64,000 nucleotides of DNA. Origin: Xylanibacter brevis ATCC 19188 (GTDB taxonomy: Bacteria; Bacteroidota; Bacteroidia; Bacteroidales; Bacteroidaceae). Shown piece after piece: positions 5,771 through 17,059 of this stretch. The notes beneath the pieces were generated by a model. It searched no databases and was not told the origin of the DNA. It saw nothing but the letters and a program-made list of their open reading frames with translations. The position numbers and the translations under genes are program-made. Position 1 is the stretch's first letter. The number at the start of each line of letters is the position of its first letter. The stretch is from the NCBI RefSeq assembly GCF_000621725.1, contig NZ_JHXM01000009.1:1-64000 (forward strand), in the 5' to 3' direction.

Positions 5771-8416
5771 TTAGAACAGCACCTTTTGTCCTTGACGGTT
5801 GATGCCGATGCCCTTTCTCTGCGCATCCTTGCGAATGCCCTGAACCGAGAACCATTCCTGGCTGTCCGCATGCTGCTCCACCGTCTTCACGCCTGCGGCA
5901 TCCCTAGCAGTCTGCGTCGCAAAGCGCACAATCACGGGATAATGGTCGCCCAGAGGTTTGCCATCCGCCTCATAGCCCGCCTTATCCACCTCGTAGCTCA
6001 GCGGAGCGATGGTGGTTGACGCATTCGCGGGATTGATATAGATAACCTTGTCGAGCAGTTCGCCCTGCTGGGGCTCGCCACCCATTTCGGGGAAGATGCC
6101 ATTTTGCTGCAGCTCAACCCATACATCGGCAGCAGTAGCCAGGCCCGTGGCTGCTATCTCGTCGAAGAACACCTTCTTCACATCATCCCTGTGATACAGC
6201 GTGTTCATGTCGCCCATCACGATCACGGGGCGTGCATCCAAGTGGGCCATGATATGCTCGCGCAACTGGATCCACTGCGCTAGTCTGACCTCGCGATCTT
6301 TCGCATCGTTGCCCATCGTCTCGTCACGATAGCTGCTGGCATCCATATGCATGTTATACACCACCACCTCTGTGCCGTCGCCCAGCACCATATCATGGCG
6401 GCGGAAGCCCTTTGTCACCATGTCGTCGAAGTCGTGACTGAACTTTCCAAAGCTGCGCTCCCATGCCACGCGCTGGTAGGCACCAGACTGGCTGCCATTC
6501 TTCCACGACATGTTCAGACCGTCGCATGGCAACTTGATGTTCTGCGGATGCAGGAAGTCACAGTCCAGCATATCCTCGTAAATGATGCCACCCGTCCACT
6601 CATCATGCTGGTAGTTGGCAAACAGCTGCGACCATATCTCCCAGCGGTAGTTGAAGTCCTCTTGCATAGCGATGATGTCGCAGTTCTTGCTGGCCAGATA
6701 GCTACTGATAGCCATGCTGCCTTCCGACTTAGGTCCGTCTTTGTTCACGTCCAGCACCAACCACTTGTTGGGCAGTCCGTCCACGTTGAGTGTCATCACG
6801 CTGAACGTGCCGTCCTCTTCCTTCACGTCGGCTACGCGATTGGTCTGTCGCAGTGCCGGTATCTCTCGATAGTCACTACCACGACTTTCCTCCGTCGTCA
6901 GATAGGTGTAGATTTCAAAGATGTCCAACAGCGACAGGCCACTGTCGTCTGCCATTTGCAGCACGTCCAGAGATGTCAAGCCCAGCGGTTGCAGTTTCTC
7001 GTCCAACTCAGCCATCAGCGAGAAGATATTGCCCGAACCTTCGCCTCCCATTCGTTCCTGCACAATCTTTTTCAGGTCGATGCCTGCATCCTCCAGTTTA
7101 TGGATGATGTTCATCGGCGTTGCATCCTTGATCAGATCGGCATAATGCGTGTTTAGCTCACCGTCATAGTATAAAACAGGCAGGGTGCTCAACATGATAG
7201 CAAGTTGCAGATAGTAAGTGAGACCACCCACATACACATGGTCTTTCGATGGTATCACAAAGTTCGTTTGCAGGTGCGTCTGTTCGGGCACAATGCTCTT
7301 CTTGAACAGCGGGCTCGTCTCTCCATCATAACGATATGTGGACAGGAAGTTAATCAGAGACCTACAGCTGCCAGTAGGCACCACACAATCGTGCAGCACA
7401 TTCAGCACGAAATAGTTCTGTGTAGTGTCAGGCTCCCAGTCGTTCTCCAAGGCCACGTCCTTCATGGCTTGCTTCAGCTTTTTCACCACGGGCGAACTGG
7501 ACTTCAGCAGGGTGTCCTTCAGCACCTCTGTGATGGGCAGACCATCGAGTGCGTCCTTCACATGCTGGGTGGAGTATTTGCCCGTGTGGAACCACTCGTC
7601 AAACATCGACGCCGCAGGCTCATTCAGCATGCTGGGAATATCCAGTTCCAGGCCGCCATGTGTGTTGTAGCTGTCCAGTATCATCAGCAGTCCAAACAGT
7701 TTCAAGTCGGTGTCATCCTTCTTGTCTATCATCTCATTATAAGCCTCAACCATATCGAAAGGCAGACCGCCCACAACGGTCTTATCAAACGAGATTACGT
7801 CGCGATATTTCATGTCGCGCAACTTCTGGATGGCTATCGCCTCATAGCCACCCGACGAATAGCCCGCATTGACCAGCAGTTTACCCTGACTGATACCGCG
7901 CGCATCGAGCAGCAGCCTGGCCGCCAGCAGACAGTCTATGCCTGCCTGTGCATTGGCGTCGCCATAGCAGTAGTAGTAGCCCTTGCCCTCGGTCACGCCA
8001 TAGCCATACTGATCGCTGGTCACCACTATATAGTTGGGCTTCAGCGGACTAGCCATCACATAATCTTCGCCCTGAGCATAGCCCCTAGTAGGTGCGCCAT
8101 CGTAGCCCATCTGCGTGTAGTGGCTGTACAACAAGATGCCATCTACGGGCTGATGATCCTTATAGATGTCGTTAGGTATTGCCACATAGCCACTCATTTC
8201 TGTGGGATTGCCCTTAGGGTCTGTAGAAGGATATACAATGTCTATGCGGTGCATAGACCTGCTATACAGGTTGATGCCCTGCAGTCCAAAGTTCCACACC
8301 GTGTCGATCTCGTGGATCACTCTCACCTCGTCGGCTGTCATCTGAGCCCATGCGGTCATCGGACTGCCACAAAGCAGCAGCCCAATCATGGTGTTAAAAA
8401 GTCTCTTCATGATCAT
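5771..8416 (-). CDS. Secreted fusion: serine esterase-like hydrolase plus EEP-family phosphoesterase
   Basis: The 881-residue protein has a signal peptide (about residues 3-25, LFNTMIGLLLCGSPMTAWAQ). Residues about 50-480 resemble secreted alpha/beta-hydrolases (lipase or peptidase-like), with the elbow VNAGYSSGGYEAI giving a probable nucleophile Ser187. Residues about 545-840 are an endonuclease/exonuclease/phosphatase domain: FSVMTLNVDGLPNKW, IIAMQEDFNY, VVVYNMHMDAS, VIVMGDMNTLYHRDD and GDHYPVIV give the expected Asn, Glu, His, Asp-Asn and Asp-His residues. A degraded sorting-like tail ends the protein. The two halves would hydrolyse ester-linked and phosphodiester-linked substrates, possibly lipids; the substrate is unknown. 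ATG at 8416 or 8410 is possible. Confidence 0.75.
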   Translation of the reverse strand: MIMKRLFNTMIGLLLCGSPMTAWAQMTADEVRVIHEIDTVWNFGLQGINLYSRSMHRIDIVYPSTDPKGNPTEMSGYVAIPNDIYKDHQPVDGILLYSHYTQMGYDGAPTRGYAQGEDYVMASPLKPNYIVVTSDQYGYGVTEGKGYYYCYGDANAQAGIDCLLAARLLLDARGISQGKLLVNAGYSSGGYEAIAIQKLRDMKYRDVISFDKTVVGGLPFDMVEAYNEMIDKKDDTDLKLFGLLMILDSYNTHGGLELDIPSMLNEPAASMFDEWFHTGKYSTQHVKDALDGLPITEVLKDTLLKSSSPVVKKLKQAMKDVALENDWEPDTTQNYFVLNVLHDCVVPTGSCRSLINFLSTYRYDGETSPLFKKSIVPEQTHLQTNFVIPSKDHVYVGGLTYYLQLAIMLSTLPVLYYDGELNTHYADLIKDATPMNIIHKLEDAGIDLKKIVQERMGGEGSGNIFSLMAELDEKLQPLGLTSLDVLQMADDSGLSLLDIFEIYTYLTTEESRGSDYREIPALRQTNRVADVKEEDGTFSVMTLNVDGLPNKWLVLDVNKDGPKSEGSMAISSYLASKNCDIIAMQEDFNYRWEIWSQLFANYQHDEWTGGIIYEDMLDCDFLHPQNIKLPCDGLNMSWKNGSQSGAYQRVAWERSFGKFSHDFDDMVTKGFRRHDMVLGDGTEVVVYNMHMDASSYRDETMGNDAKDREVRLAQWIQLREHIMAHLDARPVIVMGDMNTLYHRDDVKKVFFDEIAATGLATAADVWVELQQNGIFPEMGGEPQQGELLDKVIYINPANASTTIAPLSYEVDKAGYEADGKPLGDHYPVIVRFATQTARDAAGVKTVEQHADSQEWFSVQGIRKDAQRKGIGINRQGQKVLF

Positions 8417-8526
8417 ATCTATAAACGTTATTTCATTAGCACGCGTTAGCGTAAAGGTAGATTATCAGTTGCAAATATACAAAAAATTTATATTCGCGCT
8501 ATCAAAAAGCTCCATTTTTATAAAAA

Positions 8527-8570
8527 ATTCATCGTTCATTGCCTCATTTCTGAGACAATGAACGATGAAT
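8527..8570 (-). terminator. Hairpin terminator after the 8589-10226 gene
   Basis: ATTCATCGTTCATTGCCTC (8527-8545) pairs with 8552-8570 with one mismatch and a 6-nt loop. On the minus strand it is followed by a T-rich run. It closes the DUF4876-like gene. Confidence 0.8.
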
Positions 8571-8588
8571 ACAGTTGGTAGTTTTTCG

Positions 8589-10226
8589 TTATTTGCTGTA
8601 GAACTTTGTGGCCGTGCCATCAGCCTGACGACTGATATAGATCTTGCCAGGCATCAGCATGCGTACCTGCTGGCCGTCCAGGGTGTAGAAAGTAACCGAC
8701 TGACTGTTGGCAGCAGTCTTCACCGTCTGTACTGCGGTTGGTTCAGGCATTGGTCCGCACCACTTGATGAAGGTAAACTCTTCAGCTGATGCTGCACCAT
8801 TTTCTGCTGAGAAAGCGTCGACCATTGCTGTTGTGAGATAAAGATACAGACGGTCATCGCCACTGAATGTGGCTTTGTTATACAGTCCCTCTGTTGTCTT
8901 AGCTACACGTTCAAAGCCCACCTTCTCTGGGGTGCACACCCACTTATAGATGGCACGTGACTTCTGGCTGCCGCTGAACTCCAGCGCATCAACCTCTGAC
9001 CATGTGAGCGCATTGCTTGGAATCTTCTTGGATGGCTGTGCCTCGCTGTAGTAAACCTTGTAAGTGCCGGGCTGTCCTGTCAGGATAAACACTGACTTAG
9101 CTAGCAGCTCGTCCGTTCCACCATATATATTATAGGTGAGGTTCGTGTTCTTGGCGTTCGTAGTGATATAGTTAAAGGAGATAGCACTTTCGCCAAAGCA
9201 GCTCTTCTCGGGGCGGAACACCAGGAATCCGCTCTCAGGAATAGTCACTTCCTGCTCTGTAACCCCGGCCAGCTCTTCATCGTAAGCACGTGGCTGAATG
9301 GTGGTCGATGACTGGAAGTCAACTGTAGAGTTGTTGGTATCATAGAGCACCCTGCGTCCGGCGGGAGTCACGAATGCCGTCTTGCGATACACCGTCTCGC
9401 CATTGTAGCCACCTTCTGCCGTTGTCGAAGCATACCCCTGGTCGTAGGTGTCGCCCAGTCGCTTCATGGTGGCGTCAACGCCCTTGTTCTTCACGTTACC
9501 CAGTATATCTACGGCATCAATGGCGTAGTATGGGTTCACCAGTGCAAACTTGTTGCCCGTGGTCTTTCCCCTACCATACACGAGGCTCTCTTCTGCCGTC
9601 ACAACAGCAGCAGCATTGTTTTTCAGCAGCATCACACTTGCCGAACCCGTGCCTGTATAAGAAAGGTTCATGAAGTCGAGCGTTGGTGTCATGGTGTAGA
9701 TGAGCTTCATGGCTGGCACTGCATCATTGTGAGGATAGTTCGTGTTGGTTGTTTTCACCTCGAAGTCAGCACCAGAGAGGTCGTGACCAGTCACGGCACC
9801 TGCAGTGTGGTCTGTGGCACTGTTGCAGATAATCATCGACTTTCCTGCCTCGATGGTGTAAGTCTGATCGTCAGGAATCTGAAAGATCTGCTTCACTACA
9901 ATCTTTCCGCCCAACGCAGCCTTCAGGTCTGCATTCTCCTCAATGACAGCCTGCGTATAGGCCGAAGCAGCTGATTCGCTTTCCAAGAGTGCCAGATACA
10001 GGCCCTGCACCTCAACAGCCTCGTCACGGTTGTTGTATAACTCTACGTACTGACCAGCCACATAGTTGCCAGAGCCAGCTGCTTTCTTAGAAGCAGCATA
10101 GAACACTTTACTAATCAAGAGGTCTCCTGAACTAACCTTGTTTGGTGTGATGACAGCACCAGCATCGGTGGTCATCATTGCGCCAGCCATTAGGGCCAGC
10201 ATCTTAATCTGAGTAAATAGTTTCAT
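8589..10226 (-). CDS. Secreted DUF4876/lamin-tail-like protein
   Basis: The 545-residue protein begins with a signal peptide (MKLFTQIKMLALMAGAMM to about residue 24). The N-terminal half (about 30-300) matches Bacteroidetes DUF4876-like proteins: LLISKVFYAASKKA, YVAGQYVELYNNRDEAVEVQ and GLYLALLESES are typical of this lamin-tail-like beta-sandwich. The C-terminal part ends YTLDGQQVRMLMPGKIYISR, a sorting tail. No enzyme motif is seen, so it is probably a surface or secreted structural protein. It is monocistronic, with its own promoter (10304-10333) and terminator (8527-8570). Confidence 0.7.
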   Translation of the reverse strand: MKLFTQIKMLALMAGAMMTTDAGAVITPNKVSSGDLLISKVFYAASKKAAGSGNYVAGQYVELYNNRDEAVEVQGLYLALLESESAASAYTQAVIEENADLKAALGGKIVVKQIFQIPDDQTYTIEAGKSMIICNSATDHTAGAVTGHDLSGADFEVKTTNTNYPHNDAVPAMKLIYTMTPTLDFMNLSYTGTGSASVMLLKNNAAAVVTAEESLVYGRGKTTGNKFALVNPYYAIDAVDILGNVKNKGVDATMKRLGDTYDQGYASTTAEGGYNGETVYRKTAFVTPAGRRVLYDTNNSTVDFQSSTTIQPRAYDEELAGVTEQEVTIPESGFLVFRPEKSCFGESAISFNYITTNAKNTNLTYNIYGGTDELLAKSVFILTGQPGTYKVYYSEAQPSKKIPSNALTWSEVDALEFSGSQKSRAIYKWVCTPEKVGFERVAKTTEGLYNKATFSGDDRLYLYLTTAMVDAFSAENGAASAEEFTFIKWCGPMPEPTAVQTVKTAANSQSVTFYTLDGQQVRMLMPGKIYISRQADGTATKFYSK

Positions 10227-10303
10227 TAGATTTTCTGGTTTTTATTTGTACTACAATATTGTTATTATAATTATTATCCAGCAAATTAGACTTTCTGACG
10301 CTG

Positions 10304-10333
10304 CAAAGGTAAGAATTAAATTTCAAAATACAA
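10304..10333 (-). promoter_or_regulatory. Promoter for the DUF4876-like gene
   Basis: TTG (10331-10333) and TACCTTTG (10304-10311) on the minus strand are 19 nt apart. The start codon lies about 75 nt downstream. Confidence 0.65.
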
Positions 10334-10348
10334 TATTCTAATACAAAA

Positions 10349-10384
10349 AAAAAGATTGCTCCTTTTTTAAGAAGCAATCTTTTT
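10349..10384. terminator. Hairpin terminator after the beta-galactosidase gene
   Basis: AAAAAGATTGCT (10349-10360) pairs with AGCAATCTTTTT (10373-10384), and A/T runs flank both sides. It lies 32 bp after the stop codon of the GH2 gene on the minus strand and can act in both directions. Confidence 0.8.
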
Positions 10385-10415
10385 GTTTATTACACTTATG
10401 TTGTCAAAAAAGATA

Positions 10416-13538
<3,123 letters not shown>

Positions 13539-13572
13539 TCAATTATTGTTATTGGTTAAGATTTTTGCGCTG

Positions 13573-13580
13573 CAAAGATA
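13573..13580 (-). promoter_or_regulatory. Probable -7 element for the beta-galactosidase gene
   Basis: TATCTTTG on the minus strand, 41 nt before the start codon, fits TAnnTTTG. No good TTG box is seen at the right distance, so only the -7 element is supported. Confidence 0.45.
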
Positions 13581-13682
13581 CAAAAAATAGCGAACAGCCC
13601 TCACGTCCAGCCCACTATTTTTTTAATCTTTTCTCTCCCGTTTCTCCCGAGTAGTACTCGGGACTAAATAAGTTAGTATGTC

Positions 13683-13990
13683 ATTCAGTAGGTTTCGCAT
13701 AGCAAGAGTGGAGGTATTGTCACGTTAAAGTGCCACTATTGACATTCAATAGTGGCACTTTTGACCTGAATCTAGGGGCTAGATTCGTTCAATCCAGGGG
13801 CTAGACAGCTCATATACAGCCCCTAGATGAAGTGAATCTAGCCCCTAGAATTGAGTCCGCCAGCACCTAGACCAGAAACAATACCGAAAGTATTGCATCT
13901 ACAAAGCGCAGAAATAGGACCACCAAACCAGTGGTTTAAAGACAGAATCGCTCGGCTCTGCCGCTTTTACCGAGGCGCAGCCGAATAAAA
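13683..13990. repeat. 22-bp-period array 2 (strong part 13727-13880)
   Basis: Cores every 22 bp: 13727 AAAGTGCCACTAT, 13749 ATAGTGGCACTTT (exact reverse complement of the previous core), 13771 TCTAGGGGCTAGA, 13793 TCCAGGGGCTAGA, 13815 TACAGCCCCTAGA, 13837 TCTAGCCCCTAGA, 13859 GCCAGCACCTAGA. In-phase weaker units follow at 13881 (ATACCGAAAGTAT) and 13925 (AAACCAGTGGTTT, a perfect 5-3-5 palindrome). Spacers are 9 bp and variable, such as TTCGTTCAA and CAGCTCATA. The GGGGC cores switch to the GCCCC orientation midway. Confidence 0.85.
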
Positions 13991-14028
13991 GAACAGAAGA
14001 ACATACTTTTTTTAAGAACATACTTCAC

Positions 14029-14096
14029 TACTGCCCCGTTAAAGTGGACTAATCGCTCTTTGAAATAATCGAAATACAACCGTAAAAACGGGCGAT
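14029..14096 (+). mobile_element. Remnant of an IS4-type element end
   Basis: TACTGCCCCGTTAAAGTGG followed by ACTAATCGCTCTTTGAAAT matches the ends of the element copies at 18487 and 57830 (reverse strand). Similarity fades after about 50 bp, so only an end survives. The right limit is approximate; the remnant reaches the stop codon of the neighbouring lipoprotein gene. Confidence 0.7.
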
Positions 14097-14098
14097 TT

Positions 14099-14689
14099 TT
14101 AGTGAACACTATTATTCAGTATTTCTGCGAAGATACCGTTGGCTACGCTTACGCCATCCTTATTCTTTAGTCTGACAGCGCGATAGTCTGTGTTTAGATA
14201 GCGTGAACCATTCTTTCTGTAGTAGTCCCATTCTGTAAATTTGGTCTTCCCCAAATCGAACTGAATTCTACGGTCAGAACCATTGTAGAAAAAGCCATAG
14301 AAGCTATCGCCTCTCAACTGGTAGTCTACGATATATGTGGGATTCCACTTGTCGTCGTCATAGATGATGGTGATGTCGCCATCTACGATAAACCACTTAA
14401 AGGTACAGAAGGCATAGTTCTCTTTGGGTGAAGAAGTCTTGTAGTCCAGCTCATAGCCTCTTCCACTGGTATAGTGATAATCTTTTGACTCAAAGCCCAT
14501 CACGGTAGAATATTCTGAGCCATTAATGCCCCAGCGATTCTGATAATATTCTGTAATCTTACCTTCCCAGTCGCTGCTACGCAGACTTGAGGCGATATAG
14601 TCGTCCTCGTTTGTAGTGCAGGCGGTGAATACTACCATGGCAGCCATGGCAACGAACATGATTTTTGTGTAATTGAACACTGTTTTCAT
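14099..14689 (-). CDS. Lipoprotein of unknown function
   Basis: The 196-residue protein has a lipoprotein signal (MKTVFNYTKIMFVAMAAMVV, then FTACTT with lipid-modified Cys at about residue 24). The mature part is rich in Tyr, Trp and Asp (DWEGKITEYYQNRWGING, DGDITIIYDDDKWNPTYIVD), giving alternating strands like a small beta-barrel. I do not recognise the family. It starts 40 bp after the stop of the 14730-15935 gene on the same strand and is probably its operon partner. Its stop codon lies at the edge of an IS4-type remnant, so the native C-terminus may have been altered. Confidence 0.65.
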   Translation of the reverse strand: MKTVFNYTKIMFVAMAAMVVFTACTTNEDDYIASSLRSSDWEGKITEYYQNRWGINGSEYSTVMGFESKDYHYTSGRGYELDYKTSSPKENYAFCTFKWFIVDGDITIIYDDDKWNPTYIVDYQLRGDSFYGFFYNGSDRRIQFDLGKTKFTEWDYYRKNGSRYLNTDYRAVRLKNKDGVSVANGIFAEILNNSVH

Positions 14690-14729
14690 AAAGTTTAAAT
14701 TGTTAATTGTGTATTATTAGTTGTGATTA

Positions 14730-15935
14730 TTATTCTCTTCTTATATTATATGGATATGACAGTTTCCAGGGCGAATCTTCCAGCTTAAACTTCTTGGCGC
14801 CCTCCTGTGTCTTTGGTGTGCGTACAAGTGGTAAGTCTGAGAGATCCATCAGGTAAAGATATTGATGGAACAGCGATTTTATACCTTCTCTTACCGACCA
14901 GCGTGCAGAAATGTATTCTTTTGTTATAGGATCATTACCACGGATGGCCTCTACCTCTTTGTTCCATGCTATCAGCTTGACCATAGCAGCCTTATATTCT
15001 GCCAAGAGTGATGCTGGCGATTTCTGCATCCAGCGCTGTAAAAGCTTACGGTTGTATTCGGCCACAATCTCTGCCTCACGCTTGCGACCCTCCACAAACC
15101 AGTCAGGCGTCTTCTTGGGATTTTCAGCGGCCACACGTGCACGCAATTCGTCCTCTATGACCTGCACACGCTTACACTCGTCAGAGCCAAACCACTCCTT
15201 AATTATCTGCTTTACCAGTGGCGAATAGATGTTAAAGTAGAAACGAGGTGCACCACCTTGCTTCTCGAGCAGCCAGCATCCTCTGTCATGATCTGGCGTC
15301 TCGTTATAATGTACAATGTCTGCATTTTGATCGTAAAACTTTGTGCATGCAGCCTTCATTTTATCCAACACCTTATTATATTGTGGCCACTTCTTGTCTA
15401 CAAAAAGGGTGTCGAAAGGCTGTCCTTTGCGTGCCTTCTTGGCATTATCCATCATGATTTTACTAAATCTGTCATTTTCCGTTTTCAACTCAGGTTCTGG
15501 CTCATAGTTAGCAACGGCTTCAACGCGTGCCCTTAATTCGCCTGCTGAGTATTCTGTCATCTTTTCACGTGTATCAACTTGCGATGGATCGGGCAGCACA
15601 GGCAGATTCTGATAGGCCTCTTCAAAAGTCTTATAAGTGTACTTTTCTACCATCTTTTTATAATCCTCTTTGCTTATCTTCCAGTCTGTTAGCAAGGCAT
15701 TACCTTCTCTGGCTGTATAGTCCCAAAACATGTGTCCACCCAGATTCTGTGCATAGTTACGATCTTCTGGCTCCACATATAGTATCTTTGCTGTCGACTT
15801 TGTGGTTGCTTTAGTATTTGTTTTCTGGCTTTTAGCCTTTGCCTGTGTCTTAGCTTTGGTCTTGTTTTGTGCTTGCATAGAGGCTGTTCCAGTTAGAAGC
15901 ACTGCTGCAAGAGATAGGTAGATAAATGGTTTCAT
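14730..15935 (-). CDS. Exported protein of unknown function
   Basis: The ATG at 15935 is preferred: it opens directly into a signal peptide (MKPFIYLSLAAVLLTGTASM, cleavage after QAQ), while a longer frame would need TTG at 15947. After cleavage comes a Lys/Thr/Ala-rich stretch (about 24-50), then an acidic-basic helical body of some 350 residues with many Trp and Tyr. It has no recognisable domain or catalytic motif. The gene faces the AraC regulator across a 169-bp divergent intergenic region and probably shares a transcript with the lipoprotein gene downstream. The function is unknown. Confidence 0.65.
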   Translation of the reverse strand: MKPFIYLSLAAVLLTGTASMQAQNKTKAKTQAKAKSQKTNTKATTKSTAKILYVEPEDRNYAQNLGGHMFWDYTAREGNALLTDWKISKEDYKKMVEKYTYKTFEEAYQNLPVLPDPSQVDTREKMTEYSAGELRARVEAVANYEPEPELKTENDRFSKIMMDNAKKARKGQPFDTLFVDKKWPQYNKVLDKMKAACTKFYDQNADIVHYNETPDHDRGCWLLEKQGGAPRFYFNIYSPLVKQIIKEWFGSDECKRVQVIEDELRARVAAENPKKTPDWFVEGRKREAEIVAEYNRKLLQRWMQKSPASLLAEYKAAMVKLIAWNKEVEAIRGNDPITKEYISARWSVREGIKSLFHQYLYLMDLSDLPLVRTPKTQEGAKKFKLEDSPWKLSYPYNIRRE

Positions 15936-15973
15936 TATATAATACAAATAGATTACTTATTTATTTCTGGCTG

Positions 15974-15981
15974 CAAAGGTA
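15974..15981 (-). promoter_or_regulatory. Probable -7 element for the 14730-15935 gene
   Basis: TACCTTTG on the minus strand, 38 nt before the chosen ATG, fits TAnnTTTG. The TTG box is not clear. Confidence 0.45.
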
Positions 15982-16046
15982 CATAATGTTTTTGAAATAA
16001 AAATACCGATGATACATGTCGAACATATATTGTTACTTATCAAACA

Positions 16047-16076
16047 TTGCCTTTTCGTTTTTTATATCTACTTTTG
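16047..16076 (+). promoter_or_regulatory. Promoter for the AraC-type regulator
   Basis: TTG (16047-16049) and TACTTTTG (16069-16076) are separated by 19 nt, a close match to the Bacteroidetes consensus. The start codon is 28 nt downstream. Confidence 0.7.
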
Positions 16077-16104
16077 CATCCGAAAATGAGAAGAACAGAA
16101 CATT

Positions 16105-17010
16105 ATGGATATTTTTGAGTTCAAACCAAGAAAGGGGGCAGGTACTCTTCGCATGGGTGATAGCGACGAGTTGGTACTGGTGGATTGCTTTGACGGTATG
16201 CCTGCTGGCAGAATAAAACCGATGGACCATGGTATCATTATTATCTGCACGGCAGGAGCTGCCCAGTTCGAGTATGATGGTCAGACCATTCAACTGAACA
16301 AGAATGACCTCTTTCTCTACATGGTACGTTCTGTTGTGGAGAAGTTTATGTCTACTCCCGACTTTAATTGTCGCCAAATCTGGTTCTCTCGTGGCGAAAT
16401 GTGGAACATGAACACGTTTACTAAAAGCAGTCTTTCCGATGTGGTGCTATTGAAGCAGCATCCCAAGGCGTCACTATCCGATACTGATGTTGCACTGTTC
16501 GATTCTTACTACCAGCAACTTAGCCATCACATGCGCAACAGTTCTTTGGCGCTCTATCCCGATATAGTGCGCTCTATTGTCAGCACCTTCCTCCTAGAGG
16601 TACTCTCTGTGCTGCGTAGGGGAGAGCAGCGAACCAAGGGTGATAATGCTTTTGGCAATACTGGTCTGCATGGTAAGAAACTTGCCGACCGCTTTATGCA
16701 GTTGGCAGAGCAAAGTGATGGTCGCATCCGTCGTGTCGATGAGTATGCCAAGATGCTGAACGTCACTCCTAAATACCTCTCCAAGCTGTTGATGGAAACC
16801 ATGAATAGGCGCCCCAGCGAGATGGTTCATTTCTTCACACTCCAAGCTATCGAGAACCGTTTGCGCTTCACTGATATGACCATGCAGCAGATTGCCGATG
16901 ACCTGCAATTTCCCAATGCCTCTTTCTTTGGCAAATACTTTAAGGAACACTCAGGCATGACACCCATGGAGTTTCGTATCAAGTATCAAAACAACAACGA
17001 AGAAGAATAA
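16105..17010 (+). CDS. AraC-family transcriptional regulator
   Basis: The 301-residue protein has an N-terminal cupin-like sensing domain (about 20-150: HGIIIICTAGAAQFEYDGQT and the following NKNDLFLYM). The C-terminal AraC double helix-turn-helix spans about 195-295, with VDEYAKMLNVTPKYLSKLLM in the first helix-turn-helix and QQIADDLQFPNASFFGKYFK in the second, ending MTPMEFRIKY. It binds DNA in the cytoplasm and usually acts as an activator responding to a small ligand. It is transcribed divergently from the 14730-15935 gene and lies 49 bp upstream of the phosphohexomutase; either could be a target. Confidence 0.9.
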   Translation: MDIFEFKPRKGAGTLRMGDSDELVLVDCFDGMPAGRIKPMDHGIIIICTAGAAQFEYDGQTIQLNKNDLFLYMVRSVVEKFMSTPDFNCRQIWFSRGEMWNMNTFTKSSLSDVVLLKQHPKASLSDTDVALFDSYYQQLSHHMRNSSLALYPDIVRSIVSTFLLEVLSVLRRGEQRTKGDNAFGNTGLHGKKLADRFMQLAEQSDGRIRRVDEYAKMLNVTPKYLSKLLMETMNRRPSEMVHFFTLQAIENRLRFTDMTMQQIADDLQFPNASFFGKYFKEHSGMTPMEFRIKYQNNNEEE

Positions 17011-17059
17011 ATACACAACCAACCATATCGACCATATATAATACACACTTATAACCTAT

